From Brevibacterium sanguinis (GTDB lineage Bacteria; Actinomycetota; Actinomycetes; Actinomycetales; Brevibacteriaceae): DNA of 64,000 nt. The stretch covers positions 52,007 to 116,006 of the forward strand of contig NZ_QNSB01000012.1 in the NCBI RefSeq assembly GCF_003315415.1, read 5' to 3'. This document shows positions 42,376 to 50,636 of the stretch, one piece after another. Positions within the stretch are counted from its first letter, which is position 1. Each line of letters starts with the position of its first letter. The translations under genes were made by a program, and so were the position numbers. The notes under the pieces were generated by a model, which saw nothing but the letters and a program-made list of their open reading frames with translations, was not told the origin of the DNA and ran no database searches.

Positions 42376-42390
42376 ATAGCAGTACGCTAT
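42376..42390 (+). promoter_or_regulatory. Candidate LysR-type operator (ATAGC-N5-GCTAT)
   Basis: A perfect interrupted dyad ATAGC-AGTAC-GCTAT containing the T-N11-A core expected for LysR-type binding, 4 bases before the regulator start and between the divergent promoters. A second 10-base palindrome CAATGCATTG lies at 42352-42361. Confidence 0.5.
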
Positions 42391-42394
42391 TGCC

Positions 42395-43333
42395 ATGAAT
42401 CTCGAGCAGCTCGCGAGCTTCGTCGAAGTCGCCGAGACCGGGCATTTCACGAAGGCCGCTGCCAACCTTCACCTGGCACAACCGTCGCTGAGCCGGCAGA
42501 TCTCCACCCTGGAGAAGGAACTCGGCGCCACGTTGTTCACGCGCGCTCGTGGACACATCGGTCTCACCGACGCCGGCGAGACCCTCCTGCCGACGGCCCG
42601 CCGGATGCTCGCCGACGCGGAATCGGTCCGGCTCGACATGGCCGAGCTCGCGGGCCTGCGCCGCGGGCGCATCCGCCTCGGTGCCACTCCGACCCTGTGC
42701 GTGAGCCTCCTCGCCGAGGCGATCGCCCGGTTCCACGCCGAGCACCCGGGCATCGACCTCGTGCTCATGGAGAAGGGCTCGCGCGAGCTCATCGGCGCCC
42801 TCGGGGCCGGTCAGCTCGACCTGGCGCTCGTCACCCGGACCCTCGACGCGGGGACGCTCGGCCCGAGGCTGAGGACCCGGGGCCTGCTCGCCGAGGACCT
42901 CGTCGTGGTCTGTGCGACCTCCTCGGTGCTCATCGAGGGCGACGCCATCACCCTGGCGGACGTCGCCGCCCTCCCCCAGGTCGCCTTCCATCACGGGTAC
43001 GACCTGCGGGCGGCCACCTCGGCGGCCTTCGAGGCGGCCGGGCTCGAGCCGGCGATCGTCGTCGAGGGGGCGGAGATGGATGCGGCGCTGCGTTTCGTCG
43101 AGCGCGGCATCGGCGTCGCGATCGTCCCGGCGATGGTGCTCGTCGACCGGCCGGGCCTGCGCTCCGCGCAGCTGCTGGCGCCGAGCCTGTCGCGGACGGT
43201 GAGTCTCGCCGCCCGCGCGGACGTGCGGGCGACGGCGGCCGCCTCGGCGATGGAGGACAAGATCCTCACGACCGCGCGGGCGCTCAGCTCGGAGGACGCG
43301 GGGTTGGCCGACTACGTGCGGCTGGTGCGGTAG
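42395..43333 (+). CDS. LysR-family transcriptional regulator
   Basis: A 312-residue protein. Residues 1-60 are the winged helix-turn-helix (LEQLASFVEVAETGHFTKAAANLHLAQPSLSRQISTLEKELG is the classic LysR start), followed by the linker helix and a two-lobed co-inducer domain from ~90 (RIRLGATPTLCVSLLAEAIARF). It is divergent from the flavoprotein gene with a 76-base gap that holds a LysR-like dyad, so it probably activates or represses that gene in response to a small metabolite such as a dicarboxylate. Length and layout are normal. Confidence 0.92.
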   Translation: MNLEQLASFVEVAETGHFTKAAANLHLAQPSLSRQISTLEKELGATLFTRARGHIGLTDAGETLLPTARRMLADAESVRLDMAELAGLRRGRIRLGATPTLCVSLLAEAIARFHAEHPGIDLVLMEKGSRELIGALGAGQLDLALVTRTLDAGTLGPRLRTRGLLAEDLVVVCATSSVLIEGDAITLADVAALPQVAFHHGYDLRAATSAAFEAAGLEPAIVVEGAEMDAALRFVERGIGVAIVPAMVLVDRPGLRSAQLLAPSLSRTVSLAARADVRATAAASAMEDKILTTARALSSEDAGLADYVRLVR

Positions 43334-43464
43334 GGGCTCGGGCTCAGGACTCGAGCGGCGAAGTCGTTCGCCGTGGCGACGCGATTCCCGGCGGCGGCAT
43401 GAGTGGGGTCGATCGCGCCGCGCTGCCCCTGGACACACCCGGGCACCGTGCGTAGCGTTTGGGT

Positions 43465-43707
43465 ATGGGTGATCAGAATCGTGAAGTCCACAACGACAGC
43501 ATGGACGAGGACACCGTCGAGTCCCCGAGCAGCGAGACCGAGACTCGGCAGCGGCAGGACAAGCCGGGCGACAGCTCGACTCTGCGGGAGCCCGATGTCA
43601 ACGACGAAGCCGTGAGGAACGAGCCCGGGACGGGCGGACCCGACGATGCCGGTGACGTCGACACCGACGACATCGAGTACCACCCGAAGGGCCGACCGGA
43701 GGAGTGA
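43465..43707 (+). CDS. Small acidic hydrophilic protein, unknown
   Basis: An 80-residue protein rich in Asp, Glu, Pro and Gly with no hydrophobic segment and no recognised domain; probably intrinsically disordered. The ATG at 43465 is preferred to a TTG two codons upstream. A strong terminator lies ~90 bases downstream. The codon pattern is like that of neighbours, but with such a composition it could be a chance frame. Confidence 0.45.
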   Translation: MGDQNREVHNDSMDEDTVESPSSETETRQRQDKPGDSSTLREPDVNDEAVRNEPGTGGPDDAGDVDTDDIEYHPKGRPEE

Positions 43708-43794
43708 GGGTGTCGGCCCGGCGGGTGAGGGCTGTCGGGCCGGGAGACTGAGGTCGGCACCGCCAGATTCGGAAACACCGAAATCGGAAACTGC

Positions 43795-43831
43795 GAGGGC
43801 CCCGAGGAGATGAACTCTCCTCGGGGCCCTC
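43795..43831. terminator. Terminator hairpin between acidic protein and CopC-like genes
   Basis: A perfect 15-base inverted repeat (43795-43809 and 43817-43831) with a 7-base loop, between two convergent genes. Confidence 0.75.
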
Positions 43832-43930
43832 GTGGCTTTGCGACAGCAGCCGCCGGACTTGATTCTCCGGTAGGTAAGTGTCGAAAACTGGCGCGCTTTT
43901 CGACCCTTAGCTCCCTGGAAATCCTGACGG

Positions 43931-44599
43931 TCAGCTGCCGGGCTTGTCTCCGCGGTCGCCGTCGGTGTCGGCACCGGCGGGGCCGTTCCCGGTGCCGGGC
44001 AGGCCCTGGGTCTTGCGGCGCATGAGGAGGACGACGATGATGATGATCGCCAGGCCGCCGACGGCGAGCAGCACGATCATCGGCGTCGACATCCCGGATT
44101 CGCCTCCGGTCGATTCGCCGATCTCTCCGCGGTCCTCGACCTCCTTGCCCGGTTCGTCGACGACCGCTCCACCGAGTCCGGCCTTCGTCGACTGCTCGAC
44201 GGAGCCTCCGGCGCCCTCGGCGTCGTTGATGGTGAAGCCGTACTCGCCGGAGATCGGGTGCCCGTCGGAGGAGACGACCCGCCAGATCACGGTGTACTCG
44301 CCGGGCTTGAGGTTGTCGGGCAGGGCGACGGTGAGCTTGGTGCCGTCGACGGCGAGCTCACCTGCGGAGACGTCGGTCCCGTCGATCTCGACCTTGACCT
44401 CGCTGCCGACCTCCTGGACTTCGCCGGAGAACGTCATCTCGATCCACTCGGGCTGCTGATCGAGCTTCGCGCCGTCCTCGGGGTTCGAGGACACGAGCTG
44501 ATCGTGGGCGCTCGCGGGGGCGAACGCGAGAACGCTCATGGCGGCGACGAGCAGGGCGACGAAGCCGAGCCTGAGAGCGGACCATTGGGTGCGAGTCAT
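43931..44599 (-). CDS. CopC/YobA-like exported copper-resistance domain protein
   Basis: A 222-residue protein starting at ATG 44599 with a strong AAGGAG site. A signal peptide (~1-31, cut near ASA-HDQ) leaves a mature N-terminus beginning with His, the metal-binding residue of CopC domains. The CopC core follows (HDQLVSSNPEDGAKL, WIEMTFSGEV, YTVIWRVVSSDGHPISGEYGFTI), with a second conserved His in SDGHP. After an acidic linker a C-terminal membrane segment (MIVLLAVGGLAIIIIVVLLM) anchors it outside. It probably binds Cu(II) at the cell surface; no CopD or other copper gene is adjacent. Confidence 0.87.
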   Translation of the reverse strand: MTRTQWSALRLGFVALLVAAMSVLAFAPASAHDQLVSSNPEDGAKLDQQPEWIEMTFSGEVQEVGSEVKVEIDGTDVSAGELAVDGTKLTVALPDNLKPGEYTVIWRVVSSDGHPISGEYGFTINDAEGAGGSVEQSTKAGLGGAVVDEPGKEVEDRGEIGESTGGESGMSTPMIVLLAVGGLAIIIIVVLLMRRKTQGLPGTGNGPAGADTDGDRGDKPGS

Positions 44600-44838
44600 G
44601 GGGATTCTCCTTACGACGGTTGCCTCGAGTCTACGTTCACCAGTGCCGCGTGCCGCGGAGCACGCCGGGAGTGAACGGCATGATCTCAGTATCGCCGAGT
44701 TCCCACGCCCACCTGCCCGCGGGGCCTGTGATTCCCGGCACGACCCGTCCATTGTCCCAGGGATTTCTTCGAGTTCATTGAGCCGGTGAGGACCGGTTTC
44801 CGCCCCGCTCGCCGAGGCGGCCGCGATACTGTTGCACC

Positions 44839-46842
44839 ATGACTTCCGAAACGACGAGCGCCCCCGCGCCCACGGCCCCGAGCACCACTTCGGCGTCGGC
44901 ACCGACGCCGGCCCTCACCTCGGCGAGGCCTCAGGACGATCTCTACTGCCACGTCAACGGCGAGTGGATCGACACGTTCACCATCCCCGACGACCGTGCC
45001 GGCGACGGCGCGATGCGCGAGCTCTTCGACACCGCCGAGACCAAGGTCCGCGACATCATCACCTCCGTCTCCGAGACCGAGCAGGAGCCCGGCAGCGAGG
45101 GCCAGAAGGTCGCCGACCTCTACTCCTCATTCATGGACCTCGAGCGCATCAATGCGCTGGGCACCACTCCCCTCGACCCGATCTTCGAGGCCATCGACGC
45201 CGCCGAGGACAAGTCCGAGCTCGCCGCCCTCCTCGGCCGCCTCGAGACCGAGGGCATGGGCGGGCTGCTCGGCGGTTACGTCACCGCCGACGCGAAGAAC
45301 TCCGAGATCTACGCCCTCTACCTCGTCCAGGCCGGCATCTCCCTGCCCGACGAGGACTACTACTTCAACGACGACCACGCCGAGGTGCGCGTGAAGTTCG
45401 TCGAGCACGTCAAGAAGATGTCGCGCCTCGGCGAGATCGGCGAGCGGGCGGGCATCCCCGACTCCGAGGTGGCCGCCAAGGTGATGGCGTTCGAGACCGC
45501 CCTGGCCCGCCACCACTGGGACCGAGTCGCCTGCCGCGATGCGGAGAAGACGTACAACAAGTACACGGTCGACGAGCTGCGCGAGCTCGGCCCCGAGTTC
45601 GACTTCGATTCCTGGTTCTCCACGCTCGCCGGCGACGTCGACGGCGGCCTCGACTCCCTCATCGTCTCCCAGCCCTCCTACGTCACCGGGATGGCGCAGG
45701 TGTGGGCCGAGACCGACATCGACACGATCAAGACGTGGCTGCGGTTCTCCGTCCTCTCCGACACCGCGACGCTGCTCACCGACGAGATCGTCGAGGAGAA
45801 CTTCGACTTCAACTCCCGCACCCTCTCCGGCACGCCCGCACTGCGGGAGCGCTGGAAGCGCGGGGTCGGGCTCGTCGAGGGCCTCCTCGGCGAGGCGGTG
45901 GGCAAGCTCTACGTCGCGGCCGAGTTCCCGCCCGCGGCGAAGGCGGCGATCGACCACCTCGTCGACATGCTCATCAGGGCCTATGACAAGTCGATCACCG
46001 AGCTCGACTGGATGAGCGAGGAGACGAAGCAGCGGGCGCTGGTCAAGCTCTCGAAGTTCAACCCGAAGGTCGGCTACCCCGAGGTGTGGCGCGAGTACCC
46101 CGCCGAGATCTCCGCCGACGACCTCGTCGGGAATGTCCGTCGGTGCTCACGGGCCGAGCACGCCCGCCAGATCCGCCGGATCGGCAAGGAGATCGACCGC
46201 ACCGAGTGGCTGATGACACCGCAGACGGTCAACGCCTACTACCACCCGGTGATGAACGAGATCGTGTTCCCCGCCGCGATCCTCCAGCCTCCCTTCTTCG
46301 ACCCCGACGGTGACGTCGCGGCGAACTTCGGAGCGATCGGCGCTGTCATCGGCCACGAGATCGGCCACGGCTTCGACGACCAGGGGTCGCGCTACGACGG
46401 CGACGGCAACCTCGTCGACTGGTGGACGGCCGAGGACCGGGAGCGCTTCGACGAGCGCACGAAGGCGCTCATCGACCAGTACGAGGCACTCGTCCCGGTC
46501 GGGCTCGAGGCGCACCAGCACGTCAACGGAGCGCTGACCGTCGGTGAGAACATCGGCGACCTCGGCGGACTGTCGATCGCGTGGAAGGCGCTCGAGCTCG
46601 AGCTCGGCGGGACGCCGGACGCCGAACAGTCACGCTCCTTCTTCGAGGCGTGGGCGAAGGCGTGGCGGTCGACAATGCGCACCGAGGAGCGCGTGCGCCG
46701 GCTGAGCATCGACCCGCACGCGCCGGAGGAGTTCCGCTGCAATCAGGTCGTGAAGAACATGACCGCGTTCCACGACGCCTACGGGGTCACGGAGTCCGAC
46801 GGCATGTACCTCGCCCCCGAGGCTCGCGTCACCATCTGGTAG
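44839..46842 (+). CDS. pepO: M13 family zinc metallopeptidase (PepO/neprilysin-like)
   Basis: A 667-residue protein. The zinc site is HEIGHGFDD with His506, Glu507 and His510, and the third ligand is Glu570 in GENIGDLGGL. NAYYHPVMNEIVFPAAILQPPFF upstream and the C-terminal VTIW ending are typical M13 traits. There is no signal peptide: the N-terminus is a Thr/Ser/Ala/Pro-rich stretch, so the enzyme is probably cytoplasmic, as for many bacterial PepO proteins. It cleaves oligopeptides. It is a single-gene unit with a 38-base palindrome downstream. Confidence 0.94.
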   Translation: MTSETTSAPAPTAPSTTSASAPTPALTSARPQDDLYCHVNGEWIDTFTIPDDRAGDGAMRELFDTAETKVRDIITSVSETEQEPGSEGQKVADLYSSFMDLERINALGTTPLDPIFEAIDAAEDKSELAALLGRLETEGMGGLLGGYVTADAKNSEIYALYLVQAGISLPDEDYYFNDDHAEVRVKFVEHVKKMSRLGEIGERAGIPDSEVAAKVMAFETALARHHWDRVACRDAEKTYNKYTVDELRELGPEFDFDSWFSTLAGDVDGGLDSLIVSQPSYVTGMAQVWAETDIDTIKTWLRFSVLSDTATLLTDEIVEENFDFNSRTLSGTPALRERWKRGVGLVEGLLGEAVGKLYVAAEFPPAAKAAIDHLVDMLIRAYDKSITELDWMSEETKQRALVKLSKFNPKVGYPEVWREYPAEISADDLVGNVRRCSRAEHARQIRRIGKEIDRTEWLMTPQTVNAYYHPVMNEIVFPAAILQPPFFDPDGDVAANFGAIGAVIGHEIGHGFDDQGSRYDGDGNLVDWWTAEDRERFDERTKALIDQYEALVPVGLEAHQHVNGALTVGENIGDLGGLSIAWKALELELGGTPDAEQSRSFFEAWAKAWRSTMRTEERVRRLSIDPHAPEEFRCNQVVKNMTAFHDAYGVTESDGMYLAPEARVTIW

Positions 46843-46955
46843 CGGGCACAGCGGGCAGCCGCCTGGGCAGGCTGCGGGAGCTGCGGGCAGCCGCCTCGGC
46901 ACGCCGGGCGGACTGCGGGCGCTGCCCCGCGAGCGCGCTGCTCCAACAACTTGGA

Positions 46956-46993
46956 GGCGGCCCGGCACCCTCGCGCGAGGGTGCCGGGCCGCC
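46956..46993. terminator. 38-bp perfect palindrome, bidirectional terminator
   Basis: Bases 46956-46974 are exactly the reverse complement of 46975-46993, with no spacer beyond the GCGC centre. It lies between two convergent genes and should form a very stable hairpin in either transcript. The stretch before it (46,858-46,925) is a degenerate run of GCGGGCAGCCGCCT-like sequence. Confidence 0.75.
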
Positions 46994-47025
46994 ATCGTGT
47001 GTCTGGGGCGGGTTGACGGCGCGGG

Positions 47026-48612
47026 TCAGCGGTGGCGGCTGACGAGGGTCGCCACCCGGTAGGAGAACTCCTGCCAGCTCCTCACCTCGGCGCCGGAGGC
47101 CATGGCCGCCTCGAAGTCAGCGCTGTCGGTGAACTCCGAGTCCAGCGGCAGATCCTTGGGCAGCTCGAGGTAGCTCAGCCCGCTCTTGTCCGTGCGGACG
47201 ACGTCGAACCCGGCCTCCGTCGGCGCGAGCTCCGAGCTCATGACGACGAGCAGCCGATCCTCGGGCACGTCGTGGACGGGTTCGACGCCATCGTGGTAGC
47301 CGAGGAGCTCCCGCACCTCCTTCTGGGCGGTGATGACGAAATCCGCGAACGCGCCGATCCCGACGACCGGGATCCGCGAGGTCAGCGCATCCGCCGAGAC
47401 CCGGATCAGCCGGGAGCGCGCCTTGCGCCCCAGCGGGGTGAGCTCCCGGCCCGACAGGGCGAGGCCGTCGTAGCCGACCAGCGGCGGGTCGTCGTTGTCG
47501 CGGACCGGGTTGAGGACCCTCGCGTCGAGGCCGAACTCCTCGTACCAGTCCTCGGTCGGGTCCGGCGCCTGCTCGTCCCAGCACGTGTAGAGCAGGAACG
47601 GCGTGTTCACCCCGTTCTCAGAGAGGTAGAACGGCGGCCGCTGCTCGCCGGCGGTGACGGGGAACGGCACGACGTTGCCCTCGACCGGGGCCGGGCAGGT
47701 CGCGAACGCCGTGAAGGCGCAGGGATAGTTGACGGCGCGGTTGAAGTCGACGATGACCGACCCGTCATGTCCGGGGATCCCCAGGTCGACCGTGCGCCAC
47801 GCCGAGGTGGTCCGCCCGTTCGTCGGATCGTGGAAGTTGATGTGCAGCCCGGTCTCGGGGTTGCCGGTGGCCAGCAGGCGCACCGGGCCGTGCTCGGTCT
47901 CGAAGCTCACCTCGCCGACGACCTCGGTGCGCAGCTTGACGTCGTCCTGCGCGGAGTCGATCGTGCGCTCCTCGGGCGAGTCGAAGGGCGTGAATGCGCC
48001 GAGGAAGACGAACGACCTGTCATGCTCGAAAACGGGAACCTCGAAGAACTTGCCGAGCAGCGGCGACTTCGCGTCGCGGATGCGGATGCCCAGACGCCCG
48101 CCGCGTTCGATGAGCTCGTAGAGGACATGGCCGACGGTGAACCAGTCGAGGGAGCCGCCCGGCGGCAGCTTCGCGCTGAAGCCGCGGGACTCGACCCGCA
48201 CCTGGGGAAGCTCGATCGTCGAGGTGTCGCTCGCGGCGTCGGAGCCTCCGCGCGCATCGCCTCCGCGGGCCTCAGCGGCACTCGCCCCCGCCTCGGCGTC
48301 GGTGCCAGGGGAACCGGGAGTCGGCGTGGGGTTCGCGTCGCGGGTGCCGGCGGGACCACGGGTCTCGGGGGTCGCCTCGGCGGCGTGGCTGAGGAGGTCG
48401 AGCGTCGCGGCGGCGGGACCGGCGGTGGTGCCCGGTGTGAGGACGACGGTGACCCAGCCGTCCTCGACGGTGAACTCACCCGGCGCCCCCGGCCAGGTCG
48501 CGGCTTCGTCGAGCCAGTGGAGCCCGGTGACGGACAGCCATCCGAAGGGGGTGGCCAATGCGGAGTTCCGGGAATCTCGCCAGGTGTTCCATTCGGCTAC
48601 GAACTGGTCCAC
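47026..48612 (-). CDS. DUF1684 domain-containing protein with disordered insertion
   Basis: A 528-residue protein. I choose GTG 48612 because AAGGAGGA lies 7 bases upstream; a longer frame would run into the divergent aminopeptidase. The N-terminal WRDSRNSALATPFGWLSVTGLHWL is the DUF1684 start; later blocks such as HINFHDPTNGRTTSAW and VIVDFNRAVNYPCAFTAFATCP also match that family. An insertion at ~75-140 rich in Ala, Gly, Thr, Pro and Asp interrupts the first beta region and is probably disordered. The C-terminal ~170 residues form an additional domain. DUF1684 proteins are beta-rich and of unknown function. It is divergent from the M18 aminopeptidase with only ~60 bases between. Confidence 0.82.
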   Translation of the reverse strand: MDQFVAEWNTWRDSRNSALATPFGWLSVTGLHWLDEAATWPGAPGEFTVEDGWVTVVLTPGTTAGPAAATLDLLSHAAEATPETRGPAGTRDANPTPTPGSPGTDAEAGASAAEARGGDARGGSDAASDTSTIELPQVRVESRGFSAKLPPGGSLDWFTVGHVLYELIERGGRLGIRIRDAKSPLLGKFFEVPVFEHDRSFVFLGAFTPFDSPEERTIDSAQDDVKLRTEVVGEVSFETEHGPVRLLATGNPETGLHINFHDPTNGRTTSAWRTVDLGIPGHDGSVIVDFNRAVNYPCAFTAFATCPAPVEGNVVPFPVTAGEQRPPFYLSENGVNTPFLLYTCWDEQAPDPTEDWYEEFGLDARVLNPVRDNDDPPLVGYDGLALSGRELTPLGRKARSRLIRVSADALTSRIPVVGIGAFADFVITAQKEVRELLGYHDGVEPVHDVPEDRLLVVMSSELAPTEAGFDVVRTDKSGLSYLELPKDLPLDSEFTDSADFEAAMASGAEVRSWQEFSYRVATLVSRHR

Positions 48613-48674
48613 GTCGAATCCTCCTTGCGCTCGGGCTCGGACTTGCGGGCTGGTGCAAACGATAGGCTGGGAAG

Positions 48675-49979
48675 ATGAGTACAGCTTCCAAGAACTCGCA
48701 GTCGTCGGCACAGGCAGCTGCCGATCTGTCCGACTTCGTCAGCTCCTCGCCCAGTTCCTATCATGCCACCGCCACGGCGGTGGCCCGGCTGGACGCGGCG
48801 GGTTACACGGTACTCGACGAACGGGAGAAGTGGGCCATCGAACCAGGTGGCGGCTATTGCGTCATCCGCGACGGGGCGATCATCGCCTGGCGTGTCCCCC
48901 GCGAGATCGACCGCGCGTCCGGATTCCGCGTCTTCGGCTCCCACACCGACTCCCCCGCATTCAAGCTCAAGCCCGGCGGGGAGTTCGACGCCGAGGGCGT
49001 GCGGCAGGTCGGCGTCGAGATCTACGGCGGGCCGCTGCTCAACTCCTGGCTCGACCGTGAGCTCGCGTTCGCCGGGCGCCTCGCCCTCGCCGACGGCTCC
49101 GTGGTCCTCGCCCGCACGTCCGAGATCGCGCGCATCCCGCAGCTGGCCATCCACCTCGACCGGCAGGTCAACGACGGTCTGAGCCTCGACAAGCAGCGCC
49201 ACACCGCGCCGATCATCGGGTTGTCCGACCTCGCCGAATCCGACATCATCGAGATCGTCGCCGCCTCCGCCGAGGTGGACCCCGAGCTCGTCGTCGGCCA
49301 CGACGTCTACACGATCCCCGTCCAGGAGCCCGCGCTCTTCGGCGCCCATGAGGAGTTCTTCGCCGCGCCGAGGCTCGACAACCTGCTCTCGGTCCACGCC
49401 GGCGTCACCGCGATGGAGTCCCTCGATCCGGACGGGCTCGAGTCGATCGCGGTCTTCGCCGGATTCGACCATGAGGAGATCGGCTCGAACTCGCGCTCGG
49501 GCGCGTGCGGGCCGTTCCTCGCCGACATCACCGAGCGCATCCACGGCTCCGTGCACCCCGACGCGACGCGCAGTGACTACCTCGCGCTGCTCGCCGGGTC
49601 CGTGTGCGTGTCCTCCGACGCCGGTCATGCAGTCCACCCCAACTATCCGGAGCGGCACGACCCGCATGTCCGCCCCCGCCTCGGCGGAGGACCCCTGCTC
49701 AAGCTCAACGCCCAGCAGCGCTACGCCACCGATGCCGTGGGCACGGCCGTGTGGGCGCGGGCGTGCGCCGCGGCCGGGGTCGAGTCCCAGGACTTCGTGT
49801 CGAACAACGCGATGCCGTGCGGGTCGACGATCGGCCCGCTCACCGCGACCCGGCTGGGCATGACGACCGTCGACGTGGGACCGGCCCTGTACTCGATGCA
49901 CTCGGCGCGGGAGATGTGCGCGATCAGCGACGTCGTCGCCCTCGGCGCCGCCGCGAAGGCGTTCCTCCAGGGGGCGTGA
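48675..49979 (+). CDS. M18 family aminopeptidase (aspartyl aminopeptidase-like)
   Basis: A 434-residue protein. Zinc ligands sit in the expected blocks: FGSHTDSPAFKLKP near residue 93, RLDNLLSVHAGVTAM near 233 with a catalytic FDHEEIGSNSRSGA near 262, and SDAGHAVHPNYPERHDP near 316. SSYHATATAV and GGPLLNSWLDR also fit M18. These enzymes remove N-terminal Asp, Glu or other residues from peptides in the cytoplasm as large dodecamers. Length is normal. It is monocistronic, divergent from the DUF1684 gene. Confidence 0.93.
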   Translation: MSTASKNSQSSAQAAADLSDFVSSSPSSYHATATAVARLDAAGYTVLDEREKWAIEPGGGYCVIRDGAIIAWRVPREIDRASGFRVFGSHTDSPAFKLKPGGEFDAEGVRQVGVEIYGGPLLNSWLDRELAFAGRLALADGSVVLARTSEIARIPQLAIHLDRQVNDGLSLDKQRHTAPIIGLSDLAESDIIEIVAASAEVDPELVVGHDVYTIPVQEPALFGAHEEFFAAPRLDNLLSVHAGVTAMESLDPDGLESIAVFAGFDHEEIGSNSRSGACGPFLADITERIHGSVHPDATRSDYLALLAGSVCVSSDAGHAVHPNYPERHDPHVRPRLGGGPLLKLNAQQRYATDAVGTAVWARACAAAGVESQDFVSNNAMPCGSTIGPLTATRLGMTTVDVGPALYSMHSAREMCAISDVVALGAAAKAFLQGA

Positions 49980-50067
49980 GCAGATCCGACGCGGGGCGGC
50001 GCCGCTGGGGCGGCGGAGACGTCATCTGAGTCTCGTCGAGCCATGGCCGCGCGGAGGTTCGATCGGT

Positions 50068-50424
50068 ATGTTCGGACCCATGGAAGACAGGTCCCGCGAA
50101 CCACTCGACTCAACTCGCATCAGCGATCAGCCGTCGCTTCGACGTTCGTCCGGTACTGTCTGGATTGTTGCCGGCGGGTTGTTCCTCGTCGTCGTTGCCG
50201 CCGTGCTGGCAGCGATCCTCGTGTCCGGTGGCCCAGCGGTGCCGTACGCGATCGCGACACTTGCCCTGGCAGCAATTCTGTATCTTGTCCTGCTCCTTGC
50301 CCGTTTCGCCATCAGGCCGGGAAGGGTCCGGCTGCAGGTCATGGCCGGCTCTATGATCTGCATGGCTGTCGTTTCGATCGTCGGGCTCCTGTTGTGCGTG
50401 GGAGCCGAATCGGGTGGGGCCTGA
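50068..50424 (+). CDS. Small membrane protein with three predicted membrane segments
   Basis: A 118-residue protein. After ~30 polar residues there are three hydrophobic segments (IVAGGLFLVVVAAVLAAILV, AIATLALAAILYLVLLLARF, and VMAGSMICMAVVSIVGLLL). No family is recognised. Either the ATG at 50068 or that at 50080 could be the start; a GGAGG lies upstream of the first. It follows the aminopeptidase by ~90 bases. Confidence 0.55.
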   Translation: MFGPMEDRSREPLDSTRISDQPSLRRSSGTVWIVAGGLFLVVVAAVLAAILVSGGPAVPYAIATLALAAILYLVLLLARFAIRPGRVRLQVMAGSMICMAVVSIVGLLLCVGAESGGA

Positions 50425-50508
50425 GACTCCCGGATGCCGATGGCGAACAGTTCGCCTCGAGCCCGTTGGTCCCCCTCGTCGGCGACCTGAATCGGCTGCG
50501 AGCTCTCC

Positions 50509-50572
50509 CGGTCAAGACTTCAGCGAATCAGCCATGTTCCCACGCATAGCTGTTTCACCGAAGTCTTGACCG
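50509..50572. repeat. 13-bp perfect inverted repeat with 38-base spacer
   Basis: CGGTCAAGACTTC (50509-50521) and GAAGTCTTGACCG (50560-50572) flank 38 bases of intergenic DNA between the small membrane protein gene and the convergent TRAP solute-binding gene. The spacer is too long for a simple terminator loop; it may be a terminator-like large hairpin or a mini-element end pair. Confidence 0.6.
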
Positions 50573-50636
50573 AGATCGCAGCGCAGTTCGAGAGGGCGGC
50601 TCAGCGCCCTGCCCTTCTTGACGCTCTCGAGGCTGC

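Noticed and set aside
46858..46925. Repeated GCGGGCAGCCGCCT-like units as a CRISPR or regulatory array
   Set aside because: Only two imperfect units without regular spacers; most likely GC-rich drift before the terminator.
47032..48678. Long plus-strand frame (548 codons) antisense to the DUF1684 gene
   Set aside because: Low-complexity Arg/Gly/Val/Glu composition and no motif; the minus-strand gene has family motifs and a strong ribosome binding site.
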